NCBI GenBank assembly: GCA_002455215.1
Contig: DKKK01000087.1
Span: forward strand, 6,452-12,832
Direction: 5' to 3'
DNA: 6,381 nucleotides
DNA from: Anaerolineales bacterium UBA6668
GTDB lineage: Bacteria > Chloroflexota > Anaerolineae > Anaerolineales > UBA6668
Shown piece after piece: positions 5,719 through 6,381 of this stretch. The translations under genes were made by a program, and so were the position numbers. Below the pieces are notes generated by a model that was given only the letters and a program-made list of their open reading frames with translations, searched no databases and was not told where the DNA came from. Within the stretch, counting starts at the first letter, position 1; every line of letters starts with the position of its first letter.

Positions 5719-6381
5719 CAGGGAAAACCATGATTTCCCCCCAATTCATAATACAAACTAACCAAGCGAATCAACCCCATGCGCGTCAACTCCGCCACTT
5801 CCCAATGCACTCGCGCCTTGCGAAATATGGCACCCAAGTGCGTCTCCACAGTCGCAACGGACGAGCTTAAACGCTCGGCAATCGCCAAAGTCTCCACCCC
5901 CTCCTGCGCCACAGCCAACACCCGCGCTTCGCCCGGCGTCAGGATTTCTTCGATAAAAACCCGCGCCAGCAAAAATTTATCCTGCAGACGCAAATCCTTC
6001 TGCGCTTGCAGGGCTTGCGCCAAACTGTGCGCGTTAGACAACCGTTCGGAAAAAATGGGGGAAAGACTGCCCCAACGCACCACCGGCACTTCCACCAAAT
6101 AACACACATCCCCATCAGCCGGTAGCAGTCGGCGGGAGGCTTCCAACTCTGCCGAAGAATGAATGTGCCAAATGCGGTCCCGTTCATCGAACAGCAACTG
6201 CGCCGCCACCATGCCAAACATGCCCATTGTGCGCCGCCCACCGGCAATGCCAAAATGAATCACCCCCTCCGCCCGCTTAATTTCGGCAAAAAGCCCATAC
6301 AAACAATCCATCAACGCTTGAATGCCCGCTGGGCTGTCCACATCGCTATTGGGCAGTGGCACAAAACGCACCTGCACGCTT
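5718..6381 (-). CDS. CARF-domain protein fused to LuxR-type HTH (N-terminus beyond window)
   Basis: Likely a cyclic-oligoadenylate-sensing DNA-binding protein. The frame is open to the window edge, so the true start lies outside; residues here count from the GTG at 6377. Residues 11-16 (SDVDSP) and 39-52, ending GGRRTMG, followed by DERDRIWHI (64-72), resemble the second half of the CARF domain of the NE0113 (Cas_NE0113/TIGR02584) family, where a GG(R/K)(R/K)TMG loop lines the ligand pocket. Residues 146-209 match a LuxR/GerE HTH: LTPGE, IAERL, TVETHL, then IFRKARV and a terminal LI. The NE0113-type proteins I know end soon after the CARF domain, so the HTH is an addition. Roughly 90 N-terminal residues should be missing, judged by family length. 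The gene appears richer in G+C than the downstream genes and is separated from them by 125 bp. Alternatives are a ring-nuclease-like CARF or a stand-alone transcription regulator. The domain calls are firm; the regulatory role is inference. Confidence 0.82.
   Translation of the reverse strand, partial: SVQVRFVPLPNSDVDSPAGIQALMDCLYGLFAEIKRAEGVIHFGIAGGRRTMGMFGMVAAQLLFDERDRIWHIHSSAELEASRRLLPADGDVCYLVEVPVVRWGSLSPIFSERLSNAHSLAQALQAQKDLRLQDKFLLARVFIEEILTPGEARVLAVAQEGVETLAIAERLSSSVATVETHLGAIFRKARVHWEVAELTRMGLIRLVSLYYELGGNHGFP

Noticed and set aside
5551..5761. Short plus-strand open frames across the 125-bp gap
   Set aside because: They consist of proline- and lysine-rich low-complexity sequence, have no convincing ribosome binding site, and overlap the start of the Card1-like gene.
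6159..6176. HEPN-like R-x4-H motif (R68...H73) in the CARF-HTH protein
   Set aside because: It lies in the strand after the GGRRTMG loop, which belongs to the CARF domain (family members have a similar DR-x-x-H stretch), and no HEPN domain surrounds it.

Overview
The window is a type III CRISPR-Cas effector operon, most likely subtype III-D, with all six genes on the minus strand (transcribed right to left). It suggests a bacterium of moderate G+C with strong Shine-Dalgarno sites. The sequence does not fix the taxon. III-D modules of this kind are known from Chloroflexi, cyanobacteria and some proteobacteria, and I would not go further than that. No CRISPR array, adaptation gene (cas1/cas2), cas6 or mobile element lies inside the window.

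Layout in transcription order: (1) 6381-5718, the C-terminal part of a CARF-domain protein of the NE0113-like type fused to a LuxR/GerE-type helix-turn-helix; its N-terminus is beyond the right edge. (2) 5717-5593, a 125-bp gap holding a 9-bp perfect inverted repeat with a 13-nt spacer, an A7T6 palindrome and a ribosome binding site. (3) 5592-4393, a CARF + PD-(D/E)XK-like protein of the Card1/Can2 class, whose usual E-x-K catalytic pair reads S-x-T. (4) 4383-2791, a compact Cas10 with an intact GGDD cyclase motif and no HD nuclease domain. (5) 2788-2129, a single-domain Cas7-group RAMP with a candidate target-RNA-cleaving Asp. (6) 2132-612, Csx10, the subtype III-D marker, with a long helical C-terminus. 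(7) 615-1, a second Cas7-group RAMP cut by the left edge.

The last five genes are tightly coupled: gaps of 9 and 2 nt, then two ATGA stop/start overlaps. The likely division of labour is that Cas10, the RAMPs and Csx10 form the crRNA-guided effector. On target binding, the Cas10 palm would make cyclic oligoadenylate. The two CARF proteins at the head of the operon would read that messenger, one through a nuclease-like domain and one through a DNA-binding domain. The most unusual points are the CARF-LuxR HTH fusion next to a candidate operator, and the altered active site of the Card1-like protein. Functions are inferred from motif recognition by eye; no database search was possible.
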